Positions 1 to 6,358 are shown, counted from the first letter of the stretch. The stretch: DNA of 6,485 nucleotides from Promethearchaeota archaeon (GCA_004524385.1 SDNM01000090.1:1-6485), one strand, 5' to 3'. Numbers and translations are program-made. Notes: a model not told the origin generated them from the sequence alone.

Positions 1-1
1 A

Positions 2-562
2 GGAGGTGTTGGTATTGCTCCAGCTTATCCTCAAGCCAAAGAATTGAAAGACGCCGGGAACAAAATACTTACAATCATTGGAGCTAGAACAAAGAATTTA
101 CTTTTTTGGAAAGACAAAATGGCTTCTGTAAGCGATGAATTAATTATTTGTACTGACGATGGCTCAGAAGGAATTAAAGGAGTTGTAACAGAACCTTTAA
201 AAAAAATAATAACAGAGAAAAAAGTAAGTTTAGTTATTGCGATTGGCCCATTAATTATGATGAAATATGTGGTCTTGACTACAAATGGAAGCTCAGGACT
301 TCCAAAAATCGATACTATGGTGTCATTAAATCCTATTATGGTTGATGGTACTGGAATGTGTGGTGGATGTAGATACTTGACAAATACAGGTGAAGTTTAT
401 TTTGCATGTGTAGACGGTCCAGATGTGGATGGGCATACAGTAGATTTTGATAATCTCATTAAACGTTCAATGAGGTATAAAGAACAAGAAATGAAATCGA
501 TTGAACATTATGATCATGAATGTAAGGCAATAAAAAAATTAAATAAAGATAAGAATGAGTAG
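2..562 (+). CDS. nfnA: NfnA/SudB: ferredoxin:NADP+ oxidoreductase subunit alpha (5'-truncated by window edge)
   Basis: This is the small flavin/[2Fe-2S] subunit of the cytoplasmic Nfn complex, which couples NADH and reduced ferredoxin oxidation to NADP+ reduction, reversibly. The frame is open from base 2 with no start; it begins at the GGVGIAPAYPQAKEL nucleotide-binding motif. The family is about 280 residues, so roughly 95 N-terminal residues (FAD-binding barrel) lie upstream. A TTG at 44 is an internal Leu codon, not a start. Visible motifs are TIIGARTKNLLFW, CTDDGSEGIKG, AIGPLIMMK and the cluster motif DGTGMCGGC (bases 344-370), with a third Cys in FACVDGP (base 407). In characterised Nfn this [2Fe-2S] cluster has one Asp and three Cys ligands, all present here (the Asp of VDGTG). 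The C-terminal YKEQEMKSIEHYDHEC segment is also typical. It ends 15 bases before nfnB, surely one operon. Dihydroorotate dehydrogenase electron-transfer subunits (PyrK) are relatives, but the nfnB neighbour settles the call. Confidence 0.93.
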   Translation, partial: GGVGIAPAYPQAKELKDAGNKILTIIGARTKNLLFWKDKMASVSDELIICTDDGSEGIKGVVTEPLKKIITEKKVSLVIAIGPLIMMKYVVLTTNGSSGLPKIDTMVSLNPIMVDGTGMCGGCRYLTNTGEVYFACVDGPDVDGHTVDFDNLIKRSMRYKEQEMKSIEHYDHECKAIKKLNKDKNE

Positions 563-577
563 AGATATTTTTATTCG

Positions 578-1975
578 ATGAGTAATAATAAAAGAATTTC
601 TCGGCAAAAAATGGAGGAACAAAAGCCTAATGATAGGATTCATAATTTTAAGGAAGTACCTCTCGGTTTTACAGAAGAAAAAGCAATTATAGAAGCGAAT
701 AGATGTTTACAGTGTGCGAAACCTTTATGTGTTGAAGGTTGTCCTGTTAACATAAATATCCCTGAATTTATTAAGCATATTAAAGAAAAAAATTTTAGAG
801 AGGCAATCGAGTCTATAAAAAACTTCAATATTTTACCCGCAATTTGTGGAAGAGTTTGTCCTCAGGAAGTTCAATGTGAAGAAAAGTGTGTATTGGGGAA
901 AAGATGGGAACCCGTTGCAATTGGCGCTTTAGAACGATTTGTGGCAGATTGGGAGAGAAATAATATGTTGAAATCCTGCCCCGAATGTATGCCTCCCAAT
1001 GGTATTAAAGTCGCAATTATTGGATGTGGGCCAGCAAGCATAACCTGTGCGGCAGATCTTGCGAAATATGGATACGATGTGACTATTTTTGAAGCGTTTC
1101 ATACAGGAGGAGGTGTATTAGTCTATGGTATCCCGGAATTTCGTTTACCCAAAGCCATCGTAGCAGATGAGATTGATACACTTAAGGAAATGGGAGTTAA
1201 AATTTATTATAATGCAATCATAGGAAAACTTTATTCTATTCAAGATCTAAGAGAGATGGGATTTAAAGCTTTTTTCATTGGTGTGGGGGCAGGACTTCCG
1301 ATGATGTTAAGGATACCCGGATTAAAGCTGATTGGTGTTCTCACTGCAAATGAATTTCTTACACGAGCTAATTTAATGAAAGCATATTCATTTCCAGATT
1401 ATGATACACCGATCAACATTGGTAAAGTTGTAATTGTAATTGGTGGAGGTAATGTTGCATTGGATTCTGCCAGAACAGCGTTAAGGTTAGGTGCTGAAAA
1501 AGTTATCATCGTTTATAGAAGATCTGAACAAGAAATGCCAGCAAGGAGAGAAGAATATCATCACGCTAAAGAAGAAGGCATTGAATTCCAATTTTTAACG
1601 AATCCAATTCGATTTATTGGAGATGAAAATGATAATGTATTTCAAATGGAATGTATCCGAATGAAACTCGGTGAACCAGATGAATCTGGAAGGCGTCGAC
1701 CAATTCCCATCGAAAATTCTGAATTTATAATAGATACAAATACAATAATCGTAGCAGTAGGAACGAATGCAAATCCTGTTCTCACTAAATCCACACCCGA
1801 ACTTAAATTAAATAAATGGGGCTACATAGAAACAGACGAAGATGGCAGGACTAATATTGAAGATATTTTTGCTGGAGGAGATATTGTTACTGGTTCTGCG
1901 ACCGTTATATCTGCAATGGGAGCGGGAAGAAAAGCCGCTATTACGATAAATAAGTATCTATTAAAGAATAAATAA
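578..1975 (+). CDS. nfnB: NfnB/SudA: ferredoxin:NADP+ oxidoreductase subunit beta (glutamate synthase small-chain-like)
   Basis: This is the large subunit of Nfn, carrying the bifurcating FAD, two [4Fe-4S] clusters and the NADP(H) site; at 465 residues it is full length for the family. The N-terminal cluster domain has C43, C46, C51, C55 (CLQCAKPLC...GCP) and C90, C94, C100, C104 (CGRVCPQEVQC..KC); the Glu of CPQE is also conserved. The FAD Rossmann motif is IIGCGPAS (147-154), followed by GGGVLVYGIPEFRLPK. The NADPH motif is VIGGGNVALDSARTALRLG (287-305), followed by YRRSEQEMPARREE, whose arginines suit the 2'-phosphate. The C-terminal FAD motif is AGGDIVTGSATVISAMGAGRKAA (432-454). Databases often name such proteins glutamate synthase small chain, but the adjacent nfnA and absence of a large gltB-type subunit favour Nfn. 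The ATG at 578 follows nfnA by 15 bases; only weak purine-rich sequence (AGAGA at 561-565) precedes it. One oddity is Ser154 where GPAG is usual. Confidence 0.95.
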   Translation: MSNNKRISRQKMEEQKPNDRIHNFKEVPLGFTEEKAIIEANRCLQCAKPLCVEGCPVNINIPEFIKHIKEKNFREAIESIKNFNILPAICGRVCPQEVQCEEKCVLGKRWEPVAIGALERFVADWERNNMLKSCPECMPPNGIKVAIIGCGPASITCAADLAKYGYDVTIFEAFHTGGGVLVYGIPEFRLPKAIVADEIDTLKEMGVKIYYNAIIGKLYSIQDLREMGFKAFFIGVGAGLPMMLRIPGLKLIGVLTANEFLTRANLMKAYSFPDYDTPINIGKVVIVIGGGNVALDSARTALRLGAEKVIIVYRRSEQEMPARREEYHHAKEEGIEFQFLTNPIRFIGDENDNVFQMECIRMKLGEPDESGRRRPIPIENSEFIIDTNTIIVAVGTNANPVLTKSTPELKLNKWGYIETDEDGRTNIEDIFAGGDIVTGSATVISAMGAGRKAAITINKYLLKNK

Positions 1976-2052
1976 ACATCCATCTAAATTCTCATATTCT
2001 ATTTTATAAAAATTATTTGATTGTTTAAATAAAACAAGAAATTTTGAAAGAC

Positions 2053-2110
2053 GTTCATATTTCCTCTAATTATATATGAGTTATATCAGATATATCTGTT
2101 TAATATGAAC
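2053..2110. promoter_or_regulatory. Nested inverted repeats upstream of gdhA: candidate operator
   Basis: A perfect 9-base inverted repeat, GTTCATATT (2053-2061) and AATATGAAC (2102-2110), flanks a 40-base interior that contains a perfect 12-base palindrome, CAGATATATCTG (2087-2098). The right arm ends directly before the TATA-like box of gdhA. The rest of this spacer (1976-2178) is AT-rich with no ORF and no strong T-tract terminator after nfnB, so some read-through from nfnAB into gdhA is possible. Symmetry of this kind suits a dimeric regulator of the glutamate dehydrogenase gene, but AT-rich DNA produces short palindromes by chance and no known regulator motif was recognised. Confidence 0.35.
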
Positions 2111-2128
2111 AAATATATATTAATTATA
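2111..2128 (+). promoter_or_regulatory. TATA-like box of the gdhA promoter
   Basis: The run AAATATATATTAATTATA lies 57-74 bases before the chosen ATG. With the usual archaeal TATA-to-start distance of about 25 bases, transcription would begin near 2140-2150, giving a leader of roughly 35-45 bases. No clear Shine-Dalgarno sequence occurs in that leader. The whole region is AT-rich, so the exact box is uncertain. Confidence 0.4.
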
Positions 2129-2184
2129 CCAATTAAAATACATAATAATCTCAATAAAGAATACAATAGAGACAAAATGTGAAA

Positions 2185-3525
2185 ATGTCAGAATATATAA
2201 GAAGAGTCTATGAAAATATAGTTGATAAGAATCCCTGTCAAAAGGAATTTCATCAAGCAGTAAAAGAAGTTCTTGAAGCTTTAACGCCTGCTCTTGAGGC
2301 ACATCCAATATTTGAAAAGAACAAAATTTTGGAAAGGCTTGTTGAGCCCGAACGTCAAATTATTTTTCGAGTCCCTTGGGTTGATGACAATAATGAGATT
2401 CAAATTAATCGAGGATTTCGAGTTCAATTCAATTCAGCAATAGGTCCATACAAAGGTGGACTTAGATTTCATCCCTCAGTTTATTTAGGTATCATTAAAT
2501 TTCTGGGATTTGAACAGATTTTTAAAAATTCCCTTACAGGATTGCCAATGGGAGGCGGTAAAGGGGGTTCAGATTTCGATCCTAAGGGTAAATCTGATAT
2601 GGAAGTTATGAAATTTTGTCAATCTTTTATGACAGAGCTTTTTAGACATGTCGGACCAGATAGCGATGTTCCAGCGGGAGATATCGGTGTAGGTGCAAGA
2701 GAAATCGGATATTTATATGGTCAATATAAAAAAATTGTCAATGTCTCTGATGGGGTTCTTACAGGTAAAGGTTTAGAATATGGAGGATCTCTTATAAGAC
2801 CAGAAGCAACTGGGTACGGTGCGGTCTATTTTGCTCAAGAAATGCTAAAAGTTAAAAAAGATGAAATAAAAGGAAAAATATGTACAATTTCTGGTTCTGG
2901 AAATGTAGCACAGTATACATTAGAGAAATTAAATCAACTGGGCGCAAAAGTAATTTCGTTATCTGATTCCAATGGTTCAATTTATGATCCAGACGGTATT
3001 GGTAATAGTAAATTTGATTATGTCTTGCAGCTGAAGAATATAAGAAGGGGAAGAATTAAGGAGTATGCTGAAGAATTTAATGTCGAATATCGTCCAGATA
3101 AAAGACCTTGGGATATAGAATGTGATCTTGCATTTCCAAGCGCTACACAGAATGAAATTGAGAAAAATGACGCGCAAAATTTAGTAGATAATGAGGTGAT
3201 TGCGGTTACTGAAGGTGCTAATATGCCCACGACAATCGAGGCAACAGAAATATTTTTGGATGCTGGAGTTGCTTTTGGTCCAGGTAAAGCTGCTAATGCT
3301 GGTGGAGTAGCTACTTCGGGTTTGGAAATGTCACAAAACGCAATTAAATTATCATGGTCTCGGGAAGAAGTAGATCAGAGATTGCATGATATCATGATTA
3401 ATATTCATAATGCTGCCTATCAAGCATCTAAGAAATATGCTAATGCGGGAAACTATGTTGTTGGAGCGAACATAGCAGGATTTATGAAAGTTGCGAATGC
3501 GATGATTGCTTTAGGTCATTGGTAA
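2185..3525 (+). CDS. gdhA: Glutamate dehydrogenase, E. coli GdhA-type hexameric subfamily, probably NADP-specific
   Basis: It catalyses the reversible conversion of glutamate, NAD(P)+ and water to 2-oxoglutarate, ammonium and NAD(P)H in the cytoplasm. The 446-residue product matches E. coli GdhA (447) in length and closely in motifs from memory: ERLVEPER, RVQFNSAIGPYKGGLRFHPS, FKNSLTGLPMGGGKGGSDFDPKGKS, PAGDIGVG and EGANMPTTIEAT. Counting from ATG 2185, the substrate and catalytic residues are K90, K114, K126, D166 and S378 (VATSG), all intact. The dinucleotide fold starts at ISGSGNVAQ (235-243). The following LSDSNG (D261, S262) resembles NADP-type enzymes rather than the LSGPDG of the NAD-specific Clostridium symbiosum enzyme. 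An in-frame GTG at 2179 would add two residues; ATG is preferred only because it is the commoner codon. The gene lies downstream of nfnAB and upstream of a second glutamate dehydrogenase of another subfamily. Confidence 0.96.
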   Translation: MSEYIRRVYENIVDKNPCQKEFHQAVKEVLEALTPALEAHPIFEKNKILERLVEPERQIIFRVPWVDDNNEIQINRGFRVQFNSAIGPYKGGLRFHPSVYLGIIKFLGFEQIFKNSLTGLPMGGGKGGSDFDPKGKSDMEVMKFCQSFMTELFRHVGPDSDVPAGDIGVGAREIGYLYGQYKKIVNVSDGVLTGKGLEYGGSLIRPEATGYGAVYFAQEMLKVKKDEIKGKICTISGSGNVAQYTLEKLNQLGAKVISLSDSNGSIYDPDGIGNSKFDYVLQLKNIRRGRIKEYAEEFNVEYRPDKRPWDIECDLAFPSATQNEIEKNDAQNLVDNEVIAVTEGANMPTTIEATEIFLDAGVAFGPGKAANAGGVATSGLEMSQNAIKLSWSREEVDQRLHDIMINIHNAAYQASKKYANAGNYVVGANIAGFMKVANAMIALGHW

Positions 3526-3550
3526 AGAATCTTTAAGAACCGCTTATTTA

Positions 3551-3585
3551 TTTTTTTATTTCTTTTTTTAATCTGCTCTTTTTTT
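3551..3585 (+). terminator. Three T7 tracts after gdhA: archaeal-type terminator
   Basis: Three separate runs of seven T (3551-3557, 3563-3569, 3579-3585) begin 26 bases after the gdhA stop, with no GC-rich hairpin. Multiple T tracts without a stem are the usual intrinsic terminator in archaea. They imply that gdhA and the next gene are mostly transcribed separately. Confidence 0.65.
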
Positions 3586-3621
3586 AACTAACTTTACTTT
3601 ATTCTATTAGACCAAACAAAT

Positions 3622-3636
3622 ATTTTTAAAAATTTT
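3622..3636 (+). promoter_or_regulatory. TATA-like box of the second glutamate dehydrogenase
   Basis: ATTTTTAAAAATTTT contains a perfect 12-base palindrome (3622-3633). Its centre lies about 25-27 bases before the ATG at 3655, which is the normal archaeal TATA-to-transcription-start distance. The mRNA would therefore begin at or within a few bases of the start codon. No Shine-Dalgarno sequence is present between the box and the ATG, consistent with a leaderless message. Confidence 0.5.
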
Positions 3637-3654
3637 CGATTTTGATTACTAATT

Positions 3655-4914
3655 ATGGAAATAAATCCTTATGAAATAGCGAAGAAACAACTTGATATTG
3701 TCGCAAAAGAAATTCAATTGGATCCCAATATCCATGAAAGATTAAAATATTGTCATCGAATTCTAACAGTTTCGATTCCAATTATAATGGATGATGGTTC
3801 ACTTAGGATTTTTGAGGGGCATCGAGTCCATCACTCAACTATTAGAGGTCCAGGGAAAGGAGGTATAAGATATAGTCCTGATGTTAACATTAATGAGATT
3901 AAAGCTTTAGCTATGTGGATGACATGGAAGACGAGTTTATTAAAGTTACCTTTAGGGGGAGCAAAAGGTGGTATAAAAGTTGAGACTAAAAGCCTATCGA
4001 GAGGAGAACTTGAAAGACTTACAAGGAGATTTACCGTTGAGATTTTAAATTTTATCGGGCCTGAGAGAGATATTCCTGCTCCAGATATGAATACAGATTC
4101 TCAGACAATGGCGTGGATTATGGATGTATATTCCATGCATAGAGGAGTAACCACACCAGGAGTAGTAACTGGGAAACCTGTAGAAATTGGAGGGTCACTT
4201 GGAAGAACAAGAGCTACTGGAACGGGTTTGTTTTATATTGCAGAAGCAATTTGCAAGAAATGTAACATAAATCTATCTGATTTGACTATAGTTATTCAAG
4301 GTTTTGGAAAAGTAGGTAGTGTTATAGCTGAGGAATTATATAATATTGGCTGTAAAATAATTGCTATTGCTGATACCTCAATTTGTATATATTCTAATGA
4401 TGGAATAAATATTAAAGAATTAATAGAATGGAAAAATGAAACAAATGATTATAGAGAATTAAAAAAATATCAAAAAGATAATCTTGAGAAAATTCCAAAT
4501 ACTGAAATTTTCAAAATAAAATGTGATATTTTAATACCTGCTGCAACAGAAAATCAAATCACTAAAGAAAATGCGAATAATATTGATTGTAAAATTATAT
4601 TAGAAGGTGCAAATGGTCCAACGACTCCTGATGCTGATGAGATCTTAAATAAAAAAGGAATTATAGTCGTTCCTGATATACTCGCCAATAGTGGGGGTGT
4701 GTTAGTCTCATATTTTGAATATATTCAAGATATTAACGCCTATTTTTGGGATTTAGAGAGGATTAACAAAGAACTTAAAGGAGTTCTATTAAAAACGTTT
4801 GAGGATGTATATAGCCTCTCTCAAGAAAAAAAAGTCACACTAAGAATGGCAGCTTATATTCTTGCAGTTTCAGGCGTTGCTGAAGCAATAAAATTAAGAG
4901 GTCACTATCCTTAA
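3655..4914 (+). CDS. gdh: Glutamate dehydrogenase, archaeal/Gram-positive-type subfamily (second copy)
   Basis: This second glutamate dehydrogenase has 419 residues, like Pyrococcus furiosus GDH (420), with the same opening pattern (NPYEIAKKQLD). Catalytic and substrate positions are present: K68 in RGPGKGGIR, K92 in WMTWKTSL, K104 in GGAKGGI, D144 in PAPDMNT and S352 in LVSYFE. K68 and S352 hold the glutamate side-chain carboxylate in this family, favouring glutamate over leucine or phenylalanine. The nucleotide-binding fold begins at VIQGFGKVG (213-221). The loop after its second strand reads IADTSICIYSNDG (238-250), where relatives usually have a SDSxGGIYNPDG pattern, so cofactor preference cannot be read with confidence. 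It differs widely from gdhA, so the pair is not a recent duplication. It has its own TATA-like box and no ribosome-binding site. The ATG at 3655 is chosen because it gives the family's N-terminus; the gene converges on the UDP-glucose dehydrogenase with a 25-base gap. Confidence 0.95.
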   Translation: MEINPYEIAKKQLDIVAKEIQLDPNIHERLKYCHRILTVSIPIIMDDGSLRIFEGHRVHHSTIRGPGKGGIRYSPDVNINEIKALAMWMTWKTSLLKLPLGGAKGGIKVETKSLSRGELERLTRRFTVEILNFIGPERDIPAPDMNTDSQTMAWIMDVYSMHRGVTTPGVVTGKPVEIGGSLGRTRATGTGLFYIAEAICKKCNINLSDLTIVIQGFGKVGSVIAEELYNIGCKIIAIADTSICIYSNDGINIKELIEWKNETNDYRELKKYQKDNLEKIPNTEIFKIKCDILIPAATENQITKENANNIDCKIILEGANGPTTPDADEILNKKGIIVVPDILANSGGVLVSYFEYIQDINAYFWDLERINKELKGVLLKTFEDVYSLSQEKKVTLRMAAYILAVSGVAEAIKLRGHYP

Positions 4915-4949
4915 AAAAAAGATTTTTAAAAAAAAAATACTAAAAATCT
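4913..4949 (-). terminator. T-rich terminator between converging genes
   Basis: Read on the minus strand, the UDP-glucose dehydrogenase stop is followed almost at once by T10 (4937-4928) and then T8 (4920-4913), a strong archaeal-type terminator. A 9-base inverted repeat, AGATTTTTA (4920-4928) and TAAAAATCT (4941-4949), overlaps it and the last codons of that gene. On the plus strand the only T run is T5, so termination of the glutamate dehydrogenase message here looks weaker. Confidence 0.55.
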
Positions 4950-6295
4950 AAACGTCCCATAGCTCTGAAATTTAAAGCTTTATTAAATTCATCATAGTCA
5001 TAAATTCTTCTGCCATCAATTAAATTAGGAGTTTTCATATGCTTTTTAAAAATGTCTGGTGTCAAGCCCTTAAATTCATCCCAATCAGTTATCAAAAGTG
5101 CGCATTCCGAATCTTTCAATGCTTCTTCAATTGACTCAGCATATTTAATTTTATCTCCAATGGCTTCTTTTGCGGAGTTTTTAGATTTAGGATCATATCC
5201 CACTATATCAGTGACATTTCTTCTTAATAATTCATCTATTACCCTTATGCTCGGAGCTTCCCTCATATCGTCTGTACCCGGTTTAAAGGAAAGACCAAGT
5301 AATGTGATTTTTTTACCTTCTAATTTACCGATTAATCCTTCTGCAATATCTAAAATACGGATAGCTCTGAGATCATTTATTTCTAAAACTGCTTCTAATA
5401 ATTTGGAAACATAACCTTTCGATCTCGACCACTTCGTAATGGCATTAACATCTTTGTGGAAACAAGCCCCTCCAAAACCTACTCCCGCACCTAAGAATCT
5501 ATGATTAAGTCTATAATCTAAACCCACACCTTCCATTACCTGAACAACATCAACATTTGGAACAAGTTCAGCCAAGTTAGCAAATTCATTAGCATATGAT
5601 ATTTTTGTGGATAACAAGCAATTATTTCCATATTTTACTAATTCGGCACTTTCTAAATTCATTCGCTTGATTGGGCAATTTTTAAGATGTTCTCCATAGA
5701 AATATTCATAAAATTCTTGAAGCATCGCTCCGCTTTTTTCATCTATTGAACCAATAACTATACGGTCAGGTCTAAGAGTATCTTCAATGGATCGTCCCTC
5801 TGCTAAGAACTCAGGTTGCATACATAGCCCAAAATCTTTTCCTGGTTCTTTTCCTGAAACTTCCGTTATAGTTTTACCTACTAGATTCCTAGTTGTTCCC
5901 GGTACTACAGTCGATCTCACAACAATTAAACGGTATTTATCACTTTTTTTCAAAGCTTCACCAATCTCTTTAGCAGTACTTTCGATAAAACCTAAATTGA
6001 TCGATTTATCCGGTCGCATCGGTGTTCCCTGTGTAATCATCATTATGTCTGTGTCTAAAACAGCTTGGACGGGATCAGTCAAACATTTAAGAAGTTCTGG
6101 CTTTTGTTCCTTTACTTCAGACAGCATTTCAGCTAAACCTTCTTCATAAAAAGGAGATCTATAATCGTTTATTATAGCAGCTTTCTTTTCATTATGAGTA
6201 GAAGCTATAACTTTAATATCTTTTAGGGCAAAACATGCTGCGGAACATAGCCCAATAAAACCAGTTCCTAAAATTGAAACGCTATACTTATACAT
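4940..6295 (-). CDS. ugd: UDP-glucose 6-dehydrogenase-like nucleotide-sugar dehydrogenase
   Basis: It probably oxidises UDP-glucose to UDP-glucuronate with two NAD(P)+, supplying sugars for surface glycans or protein glycosylation. The 451-residue product has all three family domains. The N-terminal Rossmann fold begins ILGTGFIG (8-15) and continues with TQGTP (88-92), RSTVVPGTT (127-135) and QPEFLAEGRS (160-169). The central domain has the ELVKYGNN motif (K221, N225) and GFGGACFHKD with catalytic C278 and D282. The C-terminal UDP-binding domain has LGLSFKPGTDDMREAPS (333-349) and DGRRIYD. GFGGACFxKD points to UDP-glucose rather than UDP-N-acetylmannosamine dehydrogenase, where GGHC is usual. 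Two oddities are that the acidic residue ending the second strand is missing (VIASTHNEKK) and that His280 replaces the usual Pro. The ATG at 6295 gives only three residues before the Rossmann strand, as expected. No Shine-Dalgarno sequence is clear. It is convergent with the glutamate dehydrogenase and not part of that unit. Confidence 0.93.
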   Translation of the reverse strand: MYKYSVSILGTGFIGLCSAACFALKDIKVIASTHNEKKAAIINDYRSPFYEEGLAEMLSEVKEQKPELLKCLTDPVQAVLDTDIMMITQGTPMRPDKSINLGFIESTAKEIGEALKKSDKYRLIVVRSTVVPGTTRNLVGKTITEVSGKEPGKDFGLCMQPEFLAEGRSIEDTLRPDRIVIGSIDEKSGAMLQEFYEYFYGEHLKNCPIKRMNLESAELVKYGNNCLLSTKISYANEFANLAELVPNVDVVQVMEGVGLDYRLNHRFLGAGVGFGGACFHKDVNAITKWSRSKGYVSKLLEAVLEINDLRAIRILDIAEGLIGKLEGKKITLLGLSFKPGTDDMREAPSIRVIDELLRRNVTDIVGYDPKSKNSAKEAIGDKIKYAESIEEALKDSECALLITDWDEFKGLTPDIFKKHMKTPNLIDGRRIYDYDEFNKALNFRAMGRLDF

Positions 6296-6343
6296 ATATT
6301 ATATCCAATTTTTCTTTTTACATATTGAAATGATAAATGGTAA

Positions 6344-6358
6344 TTAAAAATTTTTAAA
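6344..6358 (-). promoter_or_regulatory. TATA-like box of the UDP-glucose dehydrogenase promoter
   Basis: A perfect 14-base palindrome, TTAAAAATTTTTAA (6344-6357), lies about 57 bases upstream of the ATG at 6295. Read on the minus strand it contains TTTAAAAATTTT, the same 12-mer found in the proposed box of the second glutamate dehydrogenase. A start about 25 bases downstream would leave a leader of about 30 bases. AT-rich composition makes the assignment tentative. Confidence 0.4.

Noticed and set aside
44..562. A 172-residue gene starting at TTG 44
   Set aside because: The same frame is open to base 2 and encodes the conserved GGVGIAPAYPQAKE motif of NfnA, so the real start lies upstream of the window.
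578..1975. Glutamate synthase small subunit (GltD) supplying electrons to a GltB partner next to the glutamate dehydrogenases
   Set aside because: Immediate linkage to nfnA with full Nfn signatures, and no large glutamate synthase subunit in the window, favour Nfn.
1976..2178. Riboswitch or small RNA in the nfnB-gdhA spacer
   Set aside because: No GC-rich stems or recognisable aptamer elements; the spacer is almost all A/T apart from the short palindromes.
2977..3230. Minus-strand ORFs opposite gdhA
   Set aside because: Short, overlapping each other and antisense to strongly conserved glutamate dehydrogenase sequence.
5052..6149. Two 120-residue plus-strand ORFs (5052-5414 and 5787-6149) opposite the UDP-glucose dehydrogenase
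   Set aside because: They are antisense shadows of a clearly conserved minus-strand gene and show no recognisable motif.
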